Assembly: GCA_963850095.1 (NCBI GenBank) | Contig: CAWKJX010000005.1 | Coordinates: forward strand, 1 to 64,000 | Reading direction: 5' to 3' | From: Bog-473 sp963850095 | Lineage (GTDB): Bacteria > Actinomycetota > Acidimicrobiia > Acidimicrobiales > RAAP-2 | Length of the DNA: 64,000 bases | Shown: one piece after another, positions 26,528 through 35,277 of the stretch | How positions within the stretch are numbered: the first letter of the stretch is position 1 | Layout of the letters: each line of letters starts with the position of its first letter | Made by a program: the position numbers and the translations under genes | Notes under the pieces: generated by a model | Databases searched by the model: none | What the model was told of the DNA's origin: nothing | What the model saw: only the letters and a program-made list of their open reading frames with translations

Positions 26528-28020
26528 GGTCCGCTCCTCTGCTCGGTGTCCCGCACGAGATCGGACTTGAGCACCTTGCCGCTCTCATTGCGCGGGAGCG
26601 CGTCGGTCACGGTAATGCGGCGCGGCACCTTGTAGTCGGCCAGTCGGGCCAGCAGGAACGCACGCAGCTCCTCGGGCGCCACGGGCCGCCGCAACACCAC
26701 CCAGGCCGCGACGTCCTCGCCCAGCACCGGGTGGGGCACGCCGGCCACCGCGGCCTCCGTCACCTCGGGGTGCTCGAAGAGCGCCGCCTCGACCTCGCCC
26801 GGCACGACGTTGAGGCCGCCCCGGATGACCATCTCCTTCTGGCGCCCCGTGATCCACAGATGGCCGTCGGCGTCGAGCGAGCCCAGGTCGCCGCTCAGCA
26901 GCCACCCGTCGACCCAGGTGCGCGCCGTGGCCTCGCGGTCCCAGTGGTACGCCCTCGGCCGGCGCGTGCCGCCGACGGCCACCTGGCCGACCTCCCCCGG
27001 CCCCAGCGGAGCGCCGTCGGCGTCGAGTATCCGCACCTCCACGCCCGGCAGCGGGACCCCGACCGAGCCCAGGTGGCGCCCGCCGTCGCCCGGCGGCACC
27101 GCGGTCACGGCGCCGAACTCGGTCATGCCGTAGCCGCAGAGGACCTCGGCCGCCGGCAGGCGGGCGCCGAACCGCCGCAGCGTGGCCGTGGCGATGGGCG
27201 CGCTGCCGACGTTCACCACGGCCAGGCTGGACAGGTCGGCCGTCTCGAAGCGGGGCCGGGCCACAATCAGCTCCACCATGGCCGGCACCAGGAACGCCGC
27301 CACCGGGCGCTCTTCCTCCACCACGGCCAGCCAGCGGTCCGGGTCGAAACGCGGCAGGAACCACCCGCTCAACCCGCCGCGCAGCGGCCCGCAGACCAGG
27401 AGCGAGCCGCTGGTCGTGGCGAAGGGCGACGACGAGAGGAAGCCGAGGCCGAGCCAGGACGACGGGACGCGCTCGGTCGACGACAGTCCGCCGTGCGTCA
27501 CCGCCACCCCCTTGGGCTCTCCGGTGGTGCCCGACGTGTACAGAATGTCGGCCACGTCGTCTGCCGCCGGGCCCGGCTGAAGGTCGGCCTCGTCGTCCGA
27601 GAACAGGTCGCCCCAACGCTCGGCGCCCTCGCCGTTGACCGCGGCGACCAGCCCGACGCCCGACGACCCCGACACCGCGCCGGCCTCACTGCACAACAGG
27701 GCGGCGGGTGCCGCGTGCCGCACAATCCGCGCCAGCTCGCCCGGCCCGAGGCGGGCGTGGAGCGGCACGGCCACGGCGCGCGCCTTGTGGATGGCGACGT
27801 AGGACACCAGCCACTCGAGCGGCTCGTCGGTGCCGATCACGAGGGCCACCCGGTCGCCGGGGCGCATCCCGCGCCCGGCCAGCCCGCGGGCCAGGCGGTT
27901 GGAGTCGCGGTGCCACGCGCCGAGGGTGAGCGCCGAGCCGTCGGCCAGGTTCCGCCAGGCCACGCCGTCGGGCCACTGCCGGGCCAGGCGCGCCAGCAGC
28001 TCGGTCTGGAGAAGCGTCAC
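26524..28020 (-). CDS. AMP-dependent acyl-CoA synthetase/ligase
   Basis: 498 residues of the ANL adenylating family. The P-loop DILYTSGTTGEPKGVAVTHG, the A5-type CGYGMTEFGAV, the SGDLGSLDADGHLWITGRQKEMVIRGG hinge region and the C-terminal PRNESGKVLKSDL lysine motif are all present in order. It would activate a fatty, aromatic or terpenoid acid to its CoA ester. A GTG start at 28020 is used. It is followed by the coupled crotonase gene, and lies just after the phosphotriesterase-like gene on the same strand, from which it is separated by a short tandem repeat. Confidence 0.92.
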   Translation of the reverse strand: MTLLQTELLARLARQWPDGVAWRNLADGSALTLGAWHRDSNRLARGLAGRGMRPGDRVALVIGTDEPLEWLVSYVAIHKARAVAVPLHARLGPGELARIVRHAAPAALLCSEAGAVSGSSGVGLVAAVNGEGAERWGDLFSDDEADLQPGPAADDVADILYTSGTTGEPKGVAVTHGGLSSTERVPSSWLGLGFLSSSPFATTSGSLLVCGPLRGGLSGWFLPRFDPDRWLAVVEEERPVAAFLVPAMVELIVARPRFETADLSSLAVVNVGSAPIATATLRRFGARLPAAEVLCGYGMTEFGAVTAVPPGDGGRHLGSVGVPLPGVEVRILDADGAPLGPGEVGQVAVGGTRRPRAYHWDREATARTWVDGWLLSGDLGSLDADGHLWITGRQKEMVIRGGLNVVPGEVEAALFEHPEVTEAAVAGVPHPVLGEDVAAWVVLRRPVAPEELRAFLLARLADYKVPRRITVTDALPRNESGKVLKSDLVRDTEQRSGP

Positions 28021-28030
28021 CGCCCGATCG

Positions 28031-28060
28031 GCATCGGCATCGGTATCGACATCGGCATCA
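28031..28060. repeat. Hexanucleotide repeat (GCATCG-like), five units
   Basis: Five consecutive six-base units of form GCATCG with single-base variants fill the gap between the acyl-CoA ligase start and the phosphotriesterase-like gene. The latter's stop codon (28058-28060) lies in the last unit, as in the CAGT tract further left. Confidence 0.85.
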
Positions 28061-29029
28061 GTAGGCGTCCCCGCCCTCGAGGATCCGCCGCGGGTTGTCG
28101 ACCAGCATGGCGGTGATGTCGGCGTCGCTGATGCCGCGGACGCGCATGGCCGGCAGCACCTCGTCGGCTATGTAGGTCCAGCGCCAGCTGGCCGATGCAT
28201 CCATCACCTGCTGGGGGAACCAGTCGACGAAGCACATGGCGTCGTGCGACAGGACGAGGCGCTCGGCGTAGCCGCGCTCGCACAGACGGGCCACCGCGTC
28301 GACCCGTGCCTCGAGGGTGATGCCCGGCAGCCCGAAGTGGTCGAAGCCGAGATACGACCCGCCGTCGATCAGCGCCAGGTGGTAGTCGGTGTCGACCGTC
28401 CCCCCGCTGTGGCCGATCACGACCCGGGCCAGGTCCACCCCTTCGTCGCGGAAGATGCGCTGCTGCTCGAGGCCCCAGGGCTCGGGCGGCGTCGGCGTGT
28501 GCGTCGTGATGGGCACTCCGGTGACCCGGTGGGCCCGGGCCACGGCGCGCAGCACGCGCTCGACCCCGGGTGTGATCCCGGCCCGGTCCGACGCGCACTT
28601 GAGGATCCCGGCCCGCACGCCGGTATCGCCGATCCCGTCGGTGATCTCGCGGACGAAGAGGTCCACCATCGGCTCGGGTCCGCCCAGCACGGTCCCGGGC
28701 CCCCGGAAGTGGAAGTACATGGGCACCTCGTTGTAGGTGTAGACGCCCGTCGCCACGACCACGTTGATGTCGGGCACCTCCGCCGCGATGGCCGCCACCC
28801 GCGGAATGGAGCGGCCCAGGCCGATCACGGTCAGGTCGACCAGCGTGTCGATGCCGCGCTGCTTCAGCTCGCGCAGCTTGTCCACCGCCCGCGCCCGCTG
28901 CGCCGACTCGTCCCACTCGGCCGAGGTCTTCTCGATTTCGGGGCTCAGCACGAAGATGTGCTCGTGCATGAGGGTGGCGCCCAGGGCGCCGCCGTCGACG
29001 GGGCCCTGTACCGTGTTGACCTGGGACAT
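28058..29029 (-). CDS. Phosphotriesterase-family metal-dependent hydrolase
   Basis: 323 residues of the amidohydrolase-like PTE family. Metal ligands in order: LMHEHIF (HxH), VRAGILKCASD with the Lys expected to be carbamylated, PITTHT (His), RVVIGHSGG (His) and VLSHDAM (Asp). Members are phosphotriesterases, lactonases or have unknown promiscuous ester substrates. Two adjacent ATGs (29032 and 29029) follow an AAGGGGGG stretch; I use the second. It is followed by the ligase-crotonase pair and is divergent to the ApbE/ferric reductase module. A lactonase feeding the ligase is conceivable but unproven. Confidence 0.88.
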   Translation of the reverse strand: MSQVNTVQGPVDGGALGATLMHEHIFVLSPEIEKTSAEWDESAQRARAVDKLRELKQRGIDTLVDLTVIGLGRSIPRVAAIAAEVPDINVVVATGVYTYNEVPMYFHFRGPGTVLGGPEPMVDLFVREITDGIGDTGVRAGILKCASDRAGITPGVERVLRAVARAHRVTGVPITTHTPTPPEPWGLEQQRIFRDEGVDLARVVIGHSGGTVDTDYHLALIDGGSYLGFDHFGLPGITLEARVDAVARLCERGYAERLVLSHDAMCFVDWFPQQVMDASASWRWTYIADEVLPAMRVRGISDADITAMLVDNPRRILEGGDAY

Positions 29030-29200
29030 CATCCCCCCTTGCCGACCGGGCCGGGCGCCGACCGATCGTAGCGGTGGTCGCCGATTCCGGGCCGGGGTCG
29101 TGCGGCACAATGTCACAGGAGGCCCACAGCGGGCCATGCGACGGGGTCGATACGGGCATGGTGCGATGTGGGCGTTCCCGAGAGCAGAGGTCCCTACTCC

Positions 29201-29606
29201 ATGGCATCCCCCAGCGAGCCGAGCACTCCCGAGACCCGGGTCAAGGCGCAGTCGAGAGTCAGCCACCTCACCCGGGGCGTCGTCCTCGCCGCCACCGGGC
29301 TCACGGCGCTCATCGGCGTGGTCGTGGCCAAGGAGCATCCCGGCTCGAGCAGTGCGCCCGAGGAGTCGGGCAACTCGAGTTCCACGTCCACCGGCTCGAA
29401 CTCCGGCAGCTCCGGCTCCGGCTCCGGCTCGCAACACCGGCAGCTCCGGTTCCGGCTCGACCTCCGACACCACGACCACGACGACGTCGGGTGGGTCGAG
29501 CTCCTCGAACGACAACGGAGGTTCGTCGGGCAACTCGAACTCGAACGGGTCGGCGCCCACGTCCACCTTCAACCGGCCCACCGTGACGTCGGGGGGCACG
29601 TCGTGA
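29201..29606 (+). CDS. Membrane-anchored Ser/Gly/Thr-rich stalk protein (frameshifted as sequenced)
   Basis: Removal of one C at 29432 gives 134 residues. An N-terminal hydrophilic segment is followed by a single membrane helix (GVVLAATGLTALIGVVVA, about 29-46) and then a long low-complexity tail of Ser, Gly, Thr and Asn (NTGSSGSGSTSDTTTTTTSG), ending in PTVTSGGTS. It would sit as an anchored extracytoplasmic stalk. Its stop overlaps the GTG of the ApbE gene (GTGA), so it is the first gene of the electron-transfer module. Ser/Thr residues are FMN attachment sites for ApbE only inside an FMN-binding domain, which is not seen here. Function unknown. Confidence 0.65.
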
Positions 29607-30552
29607 CGGCCACCGACATTTCCGAACCGGCGCTCACGGCGCGCTCGTTCCGTGCCATCGGCACGACGGCGACCGTGGTGGTGCAGGATCCCGCGCTGGC
29701 CGGCGCGGCCGAGTGCGTCCTCGCCCGCCAGCTCGAGGAGATCGACCTCGCCTGCAGCCGCTTCCGCGACGACTCCGAGCTGGCCATGCTGCACGCCGGC
29801 GCCGGCCGCACCGTGCCCGTCGGCGCGCTGCTCTTCGAGGCGCTCGAGGTGGCCTGCGACGTGGCCCGCCGCACCGGTGGCGCCGTCGACCCCACGGTCG
29901 GCAACGCCCTGGCCGCCCTCGGTTACGACGCCGACCTCGACGAGGTGCGCCGCCGCCCGCCCGCGCCGCCGGCCGCCCTCGGCCGGGTCGTCGGCTACCA
30001 GCACGTCCAGCTCCATCCGCGCACCCGTTCGGTCCGTATCCCCCGCGGTGTCCTCCTCGACCTCGGCTCCACGGCCAAGGCGCTGGCCGCCGACCGCGCC
30101 GCCGCGCCGCATCGCCGACGTCGTCGGGGGCGGGGTGCTGGTGAGCCTCGGTGGTGACGTCGCCGTCGCCGGCCCGCCGCCGGTCGGGCGGATGGGCCGT
30201 GGGCATCGCCCCGGAGTCCTCGACCCCGGCCGACCGGGTCGACCAGGTCGTGGCCATCCGCGGGGGCGGCCTCGCCAGCTCGGCCGCCGCCGCCCGCACC
30301 TGGTCCACCTCGGCGCGGCGGGTCCACCACATCGTCGACCCCCGGACAGGGGACTGCGTCGAGCCCTACTGGTCGTTGGTGTCCGCCACCGGAAGCTCCT
30401 GTGTCGAGGCGAACCTGGTGTCGACGGCCTCCCTGGTGTGGGGCGCCTCGGCCCTCGACCTCGTGCGCCCTCTGGGCCAGGCCGCCCGCCTGGTCCGCGC
30501 CGACGGCCGCGTCTTCCACCTCGGCGGCTGGCCGGTGGAGGAGACGGCATGA
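29603..30552 (+). CDS. apbE: FAD:protein FMN transferase, ApbE family (frameshifted as sequenced)
   Basis: Two single-base removals (near 30108 and near 30186) give 315 residues. ApbE features are present: ARSFRAIGTTATVVVQDP at the start, EEIDLACSRFRDDSELAMLH, then VDLGSTAKALAADRA (here LDLGSTAKALA) and a GGDVAVAGP strand, then VHHIVDPRTGDC, the metal-binding H-I-x-DPxTG motif. ApbE attaches FMN covalently to Thr/Ser of FMN-binding proteins at the outer face of the membrane. No signal peptide is visible, so it may act in the cytoplasm or start upstream. Both flanks overlap neighbours by four bases, fixing it in the operon. Confidence 0.82.
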
Positions 30553-31175
30553 GCAGCTCGACCATCCTCTGGTACGCCACCCGGGCCACCGGCCTGATGG
30601 CCCTGGTGTTGCTGACGGCGACCATGGTCCTGGGGCTCACCACGACCACCCGGGCCCGGGCCCGCAACTGGCCCGGGTTCGCCCAGCAGGAGCTGCACCG
30701 CCGCATCTCGATCCTGGCCGTCGTCTTCGTGGCCCTCCACGTCCTGACCAGCGTGCTCGATACCTTCGTGCACATCTCGTGGGCGGCCATCGTCGTCCCG
30801 TTCACGTCTGAGTACGCCCGGTTCTGGGTCGGCGTCGGCGCCATCGCAGTCGACCTCATGCTCGCCGTGTTCGTGTCCTCTCTGTTGCGCGCCCGGCTGA
30901 GGCCGGGCACCTGGCGGGCCATCCACTGGCTGGCCTACCTGAGCTGGCCGATCGCGCTCGCCCACACCTTCGGCATGGGCACCGACTCGCGCCAGGCCTG
31001 GGTCATCGCGCTGGGCGTGCTGTGCGTCGTCTCGGTGGCCGTCGCCCTCGCCTGGCGCCTCCGCCAGGCGTCCCGGCAGGCGGCGGTGCGCCAGGCGCAC
31101 AGCTCGGTCCCGGTGGCGCCGCCCAAGCACCTGGTGCTCAGCCCACGTGGCAGGGCAGGCTCCGATGGCTCCTAG
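30549..31175 (+). CDS. Ferric-reductase-like membrane cytochrome b protein
   Basis: 208 residues with five or six membrane helices (residues 8-30, 52-74, 76-88, 92-113, 125-143, 150-168). Histidines H50 and H64 on one helix pair and H126 and H139 on another could bind two b hemes, as in the ferric-reductase-like transmembrane domain of NOX/MsrQ proteins. The C terminus is basic and cytoplasmic and lacks the NAD/FAD domains of true ferric reductases, so electrons would come from a partner, here the NuoF-like flavoprotein and ferredoxin encoded next. ATGA overlap with apbE and an 11-base overlap with the next gene show tight coupling. Confidence 0.82.
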   Translation: MSSSTILWYATRATGLMALVLLTATMVLGLTTTTRARARNWPGFAQQELHRRISILAVVFVALHVLTSVLDTFVHISWAAIVVPFTSEYARFWVGVGAIAVDLMLAVFVSSLLRARLRPGTWRAIHWLAYLSWPIALAHTFGMGTDSRQAWVIALGVLCVVSVAVALAWRLRQASRQAAVRQAHSSVPVAPPKHLVLSPRGRAGSDGS

Positions 31176-32452
31176 CGTGAACGAAGCTCTCCCTACGACG
31201 GCGCCCTACCACCTCCTCGGTCACCCCTCCGACCTGGCCGGCCACGTGGCCAGCCTTGGGCCCCGTGCCGCTCCCGACCTCGGCCGGGCGGACCTGGCGC
31301 GAGGCCTTCGTCTCCTCTCTCGAGGCGTCCGGGCTGGCGGGCCGGGGCGGGGCGGGCTTCCCGGCCGCCATCAAGCTCGCCGTGGCCCACGCCGCCGGCC
31401 GCGGCGGGACCGTCGTCGTCAACGCCATGGAGAGCGAACCGGCCAGCGACAAGGACAAGCTGCTGCTCCTCCGGTCCCCGCACCTGGTGCTCGACGGCGC
31501 CCAGCTGATGGCCGCGGCCTGCGGGGCCGGCCGGATCGCCGTGTGCGTGCCCGAGGGCCGCCAGCAGGTGGCGTCCGCCGTCTCGCTGGCCCTGGCCGAG
31601 CGCGTCCGGGCCGGCTGCTCGCCCGTCCCCGAGGTCGTGCTCCGCCCGCCCGACCGCTACGTGGCGGGGGAGGAGTCCGCCCTGACCACCTGGATCGACA
31701 GCGACCGTTCCCTGCCCACGTTCCGGCCCGACAAGGGCATCGCCCTGCGCATCGGGCGCCGGGTCGCGCTGGTGCACAACGCGGAGACACTGGCCCACGT
31801 CGCCCTCATCGCCCGCACCGGCCCGGACGCGTTCCGGGCCCACGGGTTGGTGGAGGATCCGGGCACCTCGCTCGTCACGATTTCGGGTGCCGTGGAGCAC
31901 CCGGGCGTGGTGGAGATCGCGCGCGGCACCCCGCTCGCCGACATCGCCGCCCGAGCCACGATGGTGGGCCCGCCGCAGGCCCTGTTGGTCGGTGGCTACG
32001 GGGGTGCCTGGGTCGGCCCGGAGCACTTCGACACGCCGTACGCATCGCTCTCGCTGCGCGCCGTCGGCGCCACCGCGGGCGTCGGCATCGTCGTGGTGCT
32101 CGGCCCGGACGCCTGCGGCGTCACCGAGTCGGCCCGCGTGGCGCACTACCTGGCCCAGCAGAGCGCCGGCCAGTGCGGCCCGTGCGTCTACGGCCTGCCG
32201 GCCATCGCGGACGACATGGCCCGGCTGGCCCGGGGCCAGGCCGACCCGGGCCTGCTCGTGCGGTTGCACCGTCGCCTCGATCAGGTCGACGGGCGCGGCG
32301 CCTGCCGCCATCCCGACGGGGCCGTCAACCTGGTGCGCAGCGCGCTGGGCGTCTTCGCCGCCGACGTGGCCGCGCACGCCGATGGCGCGGTCTGCGTGCA
32401 CTGGAACCGCCCGTCGCAGCTGCGGTTCCCCGATCCGTCCCGGAGGCCGTGA
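31165..32452 (+). CDS. NuoF/SLBB-like NADH-binding flavoprotein (frameshifted as sequenced)
   Basis: One extra C in the CCCC run at 31261-31264 separates the first 32 residues from the rest; corrected length is 428 residues. The NADH/FMN site of complex I subunit F is clear: LEASGLAGRGGAGFPAAIKL (canonical GLRGRGGAGFPTG) and VVVNAMESEPASDKDKLLL. An SLBB-like stretch follows (SGAVEHPGVVEIARGTPL), and the C-terminal iron-sulfur motif is QCGPCVYGLP with a distant Cys in GRGACRHPDG, that is C-x2-C plus a third ligand. It probably oxidises NAD(P)H or reduces ferredoxin on the cytoplasmic side of the membrane cytochrome. Confidence 0.85.
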
Positions 32453-32453
32453 C

Positions 32454-32663
32454 GTGCTGCGCATCCTCATCGACCCCGTCGCCTGCGACGCCTACGGCTT
32501 CTGTGCCGAGCTGCTGCCCGAGGCCATCTCCCTCGACGAGTGGGGCTACCCGATCGTCGACGGCCGGCCGATCGCGCCCGAGCTGGCCGACGCGGCCCGG
32601 CGGGCCGCCCGCGACTGCCCCCGGCGGGCCATCACCTTGCAGGTGCGGCGCGGCGGTCATTGA
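32454..32663 (+). CDS. Small [3Fe-4S]/[4Fe-4S] ferredoxin
   Basis: 69 residues from a GTG one base after the preceding stop. Cysteines are arranged as C11-x5-C17 and a late C-P (DCPRRAI), the spacing of single-cluster actinobacterial ferredoxins that serve P450s and oxidoreductases. It closes the ApbE / membrane cytochrome / NuoF-like module and is probably its soluble electron carrier. It could also serve the P450 encoded at 35.3-36.5 kb. Confidence 0.85.
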   Translation: MLRILIDPVACDAYGFCAELLPEAISLDEWGYPIVDGRPIAPELADAARRAARDCPRRAITLQVRRGGH

Positions 32664-32691
32664 GCGACCCTCATCCGGCCACAATGGCCGG

Positions 32692-33172
32692 GTGAGCGCG
32701 CACGCCGCCCCGGCCGGCCTGGTGATCCGCCCGGCGACCGAAGCCGACCTGGGACGGGTCGTCGAGCTGCTCACCCTGGGTGCCCCGCCCGGTGGCCGGC
32801 CGCTCGACGAGGATCCCGGTCGACCTGGCGCCCTACCGCCGGGCCCTGCGCGAGATCGAGGCGGGCGACGGCGCCCTTCTCGTGGCCGAGCTCGACGGTT
32901 CGGTCGTCGGCGTCTGCCAGCTGATCGTGTTCCGCCATGTCCAGGCCCGGGGAGGGCGCTGCGCCGAGATCGAGTCCGTCCACGTGCACCCCGACCAGCG
33001 GGGGACCGGTGTGGGCGCTGCCCTCATGGGCCACGCCATCGAGCAGGCCCGGGCGCTCGGCTGCTACCGGGTCCAGCTCACCTCCAACGCGGCGCGCCAG
33101 GACGCCCACCGCTTCTACGAGCGTCTCGGCTTCGTCCCCTCCCACGTGGGATTCAAGCTGCCCCTCGGCTGA
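32692..33172 (+). CDS. GNAT-family N-acetyltransferase (frameshifted as sequenced)
   Basis: Removing one C from CCC at 32815-32817 gives 159 residues. GNAT features follow in order: LVIRPATEADLGRVVELLTL at the N terminus, GALLVAELDGSVVGVCQLIV, IESVHVHPDQRGTGVGAALMGHAIEQA with the acetyl-CoA pyrophosphate loop (Q/R-x-x-G-x-G/A), and NAARQDAHRFYERLGFVPSH. Substrate unknown. The GTG at 32692 follows the ferredoxin gene by 28 bases. It is probably at the end of the same transcript, but has no evident link to electron transfer. Confidence 0.8.
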
Positions 33173-33215
33173 CGCCCGATCCGTGGGGGCTTCGGGCCGC
33201 CCGGGGTGAGTTTGC

Positions 33216-33308
33216 TCCCCGGCTCGCCGGCCCGCCGGCTCCCCGGCCCCCCGGCCCCCCGGCCCCCGGCCTCCCCGGCCCCCCGGCCCCCCGGCTCCCC
33301 GGCCCCCG
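33216..33308. repeat. CCCCCGG-type low-complexity minisatellite
   Basis: About ninety bases consist of imperfect seven-to-eight-base units CCCCGGC/CCCCCGG between the acetyltransferase stop and the next promoter. Long C-runs make both copy number and sequence unreliable. No gene is coded here. Confidence 0.8.
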
Positions 33309-33320
33309 CTCGTCATCCGG

Positions 33321-33354
33321 TTGCTTCCTTCGGGTAATCATGTAATCTAGTAAT
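33321..33354 (+). promoter_or_regulatory. Predicted promoter giving a leaderless mRNA, with three GTAAT repeats at 8-base period
   Basis: TTGCTT (33321-33326), a 16-base spacer and TAATCT (33343-33348) are placed so that transcription would begin at or next to the ATG at 33355, and no ribosome site precedes that ATG. The word GTAAT occurs at 33334, 33342 and 33350, exactly eight bases apart, overlapping the -10 region; these may be operator repeats for the ribbon-helix-helix-like product of the gene. Confidence 0.45.
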
Positions 33355-33951
33355 ATGACTAATGGAACAGCAGGGTTCAGAGGACCGAGAGGGCGCCGGC
33401 GGGCCGAGAGCCCCCCGCCGTCGGGACCGGAGCAGGAGCGCCTGATCGGGGCCTGGTTCAGCGGGCGGGTGCCCGAGACCTGGTACGAGGGCAGCCCCAC
33501 CATCGAGATCGATGGCGACGAAATTCAGGTGATCGGCAGCTTGCCGGCGCCCCAGCTGCCCGAAGGGGCCGGCGAGGACGAGGTGCGGGTGGCCGAACAG
33601 GCACGCATCAGCGGCTTCCGCGAGGAGACCCGCGGCGCCCGGGTCCGCATCGCCGAGGAGGCCCAGCCGGCCTTCCGCCGGTCCGTGTCCTGGGGCGCCG
33701 AGTGCGGCGGTTCCAAGGTCCTCTTCACCACGGCGGGCGTGCCCGCCATGACGCGCCTCGGCATGCGCGACCGGCGCGTCCTCGACACGCTGATAGACGC
33801 CGGCGTGGCCGGCAGCCGGAGCCAGGCCCTGGCCTGGTGCGTGCGCCTGGTGGCCCAGCACGAGGCCGACTGGATCGGTGAGCTGCGCCAGGCCATGTCC
33901 AAGGTCGAAGAGGTGCGCAACCGCGGGCCTCGGGGCGGCGACGCCGACTAA
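33355..33951 (+). CDS. Conserved-looking actinobacterial protein with a possible ribbon-helix-helix C terminus
   Basis: 198 residues, not assigned to a named family. An N-terminal basic and proline-rich tail (1-28) is followed by a compact mixed region (LIGAWFSGRVPETWYEGSPT) and a charged central helix. The last 65 residues (RRVLDTLIDAGVAGSRSQALAWCVRLVAQ) resemble a ribbon-helix-helix or Arc/CopG-like unit in which a strand is followed by two helices. This would suit autoregulation by the GTAAT repeats directly in front of the gene. Composition is acidic in the middle and no membrane segment is present. Confidence 0.6.
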   Translation: MTNGTAGFRGPRGRRRAESPPPSGPEQERLIGAWFSGRVPETWYEGSPTIEIDGDEIQVIGSLPAPQLPEGAGEDEVRVAEQARISGFREETRGARVRIAEEAQPAFRRSVSWGAECGGSKVLFTTAGVPAMTRLGMRDRRVLDTLIDAGVAGSRSQALAWCVRLVAQHEADWIGELRQAMSKVEEVRNRGPRGGDAD

Positions 33952-33983
33952 CGGCCACATCGCCGGGCGTGCCACCATGCGGC

Positions 33984-34328
33984 ATGGACCATTACCACCA
34001 GGTGCAGGAAGATCTACGCCAGCCCTACCGCCAGCTCCGCGAGGCCATCCCCGAGGTCATGGCCGCCTACAGCGCCATGGGCTCGGTGGTCATGGCCGAG
34101 GGCGCGCTGTCGGCCAAGACCAAGGAGCTCATTGCGTTGGCCATCTCCATCACCCGCGAGTGTGACGGCTGCGTGGTGGCGCACGCCCGTGGGGCCGGCC
34201 GAGCCGGGGCCTCCAGCGAGGAGGTGGCGGAAATGATCGGAGTCGCCATCCAGATGAACGGCGGCCCGGCCACCGTCTGGGGGCCGCGGGCCTTCGCCGC
34301 CTATCACGAGTTCAGCGCCGGCTCCTGA
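33984..34328 (+). CDS. Carboxymuconolactone decarboxylase / AhpD-family protein
   Basis: 114 residues, the length of single-domain CMD proteins. LSAKTKELIALAISITRECDGCVVAHARGAGRAGAS holds the family's E-x11-C-x2-C-x3-H redox motif, and the EVAEMIGVAIQMNGGPATVWG segment closes the fold. The ATG at 33984 is chosen because homologues begin close before the QVQEDLRQPYRQL helix. Its 3' end overlaps the convergent YihY gene by 25 bases. The likely role is a small thiol peroxidase or disulfide exchange protein. Confidence 0.88.
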   Translation: MDHYHQVQEDLRQPYRQLREAIPEVMAAYSAMGSVVMAEGALSAKTKELIALAISITRECDGCVVAHARGAGRAGASSEEVAEMIGVAIQMNGGPATVWGPRAFAAYHEFSAGS

Positions 34329-35277
34329 TCCTTGCCGCCCTGGCGCGGTTCGGCCGGCAGCCGGACGACGCGTGGCGGCGGGTCGTCGAGGTGGCGCGGC
34401 CACAGGTGGCGGGCCAGCACGACGTTGGCCTCGCCGGCGTAGATGAACAGCTGCGAGCCGAGCGACAACCAGAACACCAGCCCGAGCACGGTGGCGAAGA
34501 ACCCGTAGAGCGCGGTGGCGTGGCGCAGGGCGTGGCCGACCAGCAGCCCGCCCACGGCCTCGAGCAGCGTCCAGCCGATGCCGCCGATGATCGTGCCCGG
34601 GAGCAGCGCCGTCCACCCGGTGCCGTCGGGAGCCAGGATGTGCAACGCCACCACGTAGGCGCCCAGGTTCACCGCGGCCGCCCCGACCAGCGTCATGACC
34701 CAGTACGCCACCGAGTCGTGGTGCACGCCGCCGATGGTCGAGAGCCCGGCCAGGAACGCGCTGCCCACCACCGCCGCCGCGATGGTGCCGAGCAGGAACA
34801 GCCCGCGCAGGCACGCGCCGCCCCAGGCCGGCCTGCTTGTCGCGCGGCACGTCCCACATGGTGGCGCTGGCCTGCTGCAGGGTGTTGGTCACCCCCAGCG
34901 AACCCCACAGCAGCCCGATGAAGCTGACGACGAAGGCGAGTGGCGTGGCCCGGTGCAGCGCCGAGATGTTCGACGCCAGCTTGTCGCCGATGACCGGGAA
35001 CTCGGCCAGGGCCGAGTGGATCACGCGCTGTTCGGCGTCGGGGTTGTTGCGCAGGACCAGCCCGGCGATGGTGACGAAGAGCAACAGGAGCGGGAACACG
35101 GCCAGGAAGCCGTAGAACGTGACCAGGGCCGAGAGCGACCCGCCGCGGTCGTCGCCGTGCTTCTTGAACACCGCCACCGGCACCGCGGTGACCGCCCGGC
35201 GCCGCTGCGCCTCGTCGATGCCGGCGGAGGAGCTTCCGCCAGAGTCCCGTCAGACGGGCACCGGAGTGAAGGTGCAC
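34304..35277 (-). CDS. YihY/BrkB-family inner membrane protein (frameshifted as sequenced)
   Basis: Two extra bases (near 35221 and near 34829) split the gene; corrected length is 323 residues. After RLTGLWRKLLRR comes IDEAQRRRAVTAVPVAVFKKHGDDRGGSLSALVTFYGFLAVFPLLLLFVTI, the conserved first membrane region of YihY proteins. WGSLGVTNTLQQA, then five further helices and TALYGFFATVLGLVFWLSLGSQLFIYAGE complete the six-helix fold. The function of the family is unsettled (once mis-assigned to RNase BN). The start at 35277 or a little later is uncertain. It overlaps the P450 stop and is probably co-transcribed behind it. Confidence 0.78.

Noticed and set aside
28058..30922. A 954-residue minus-strand frame reading as one protein
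   Set aside because: Only the last 323 residues are a real phosphotriesterase-like protein. The upstream part is antisense to apbE and the membrane cytochrome gene and has no recognisable domain.
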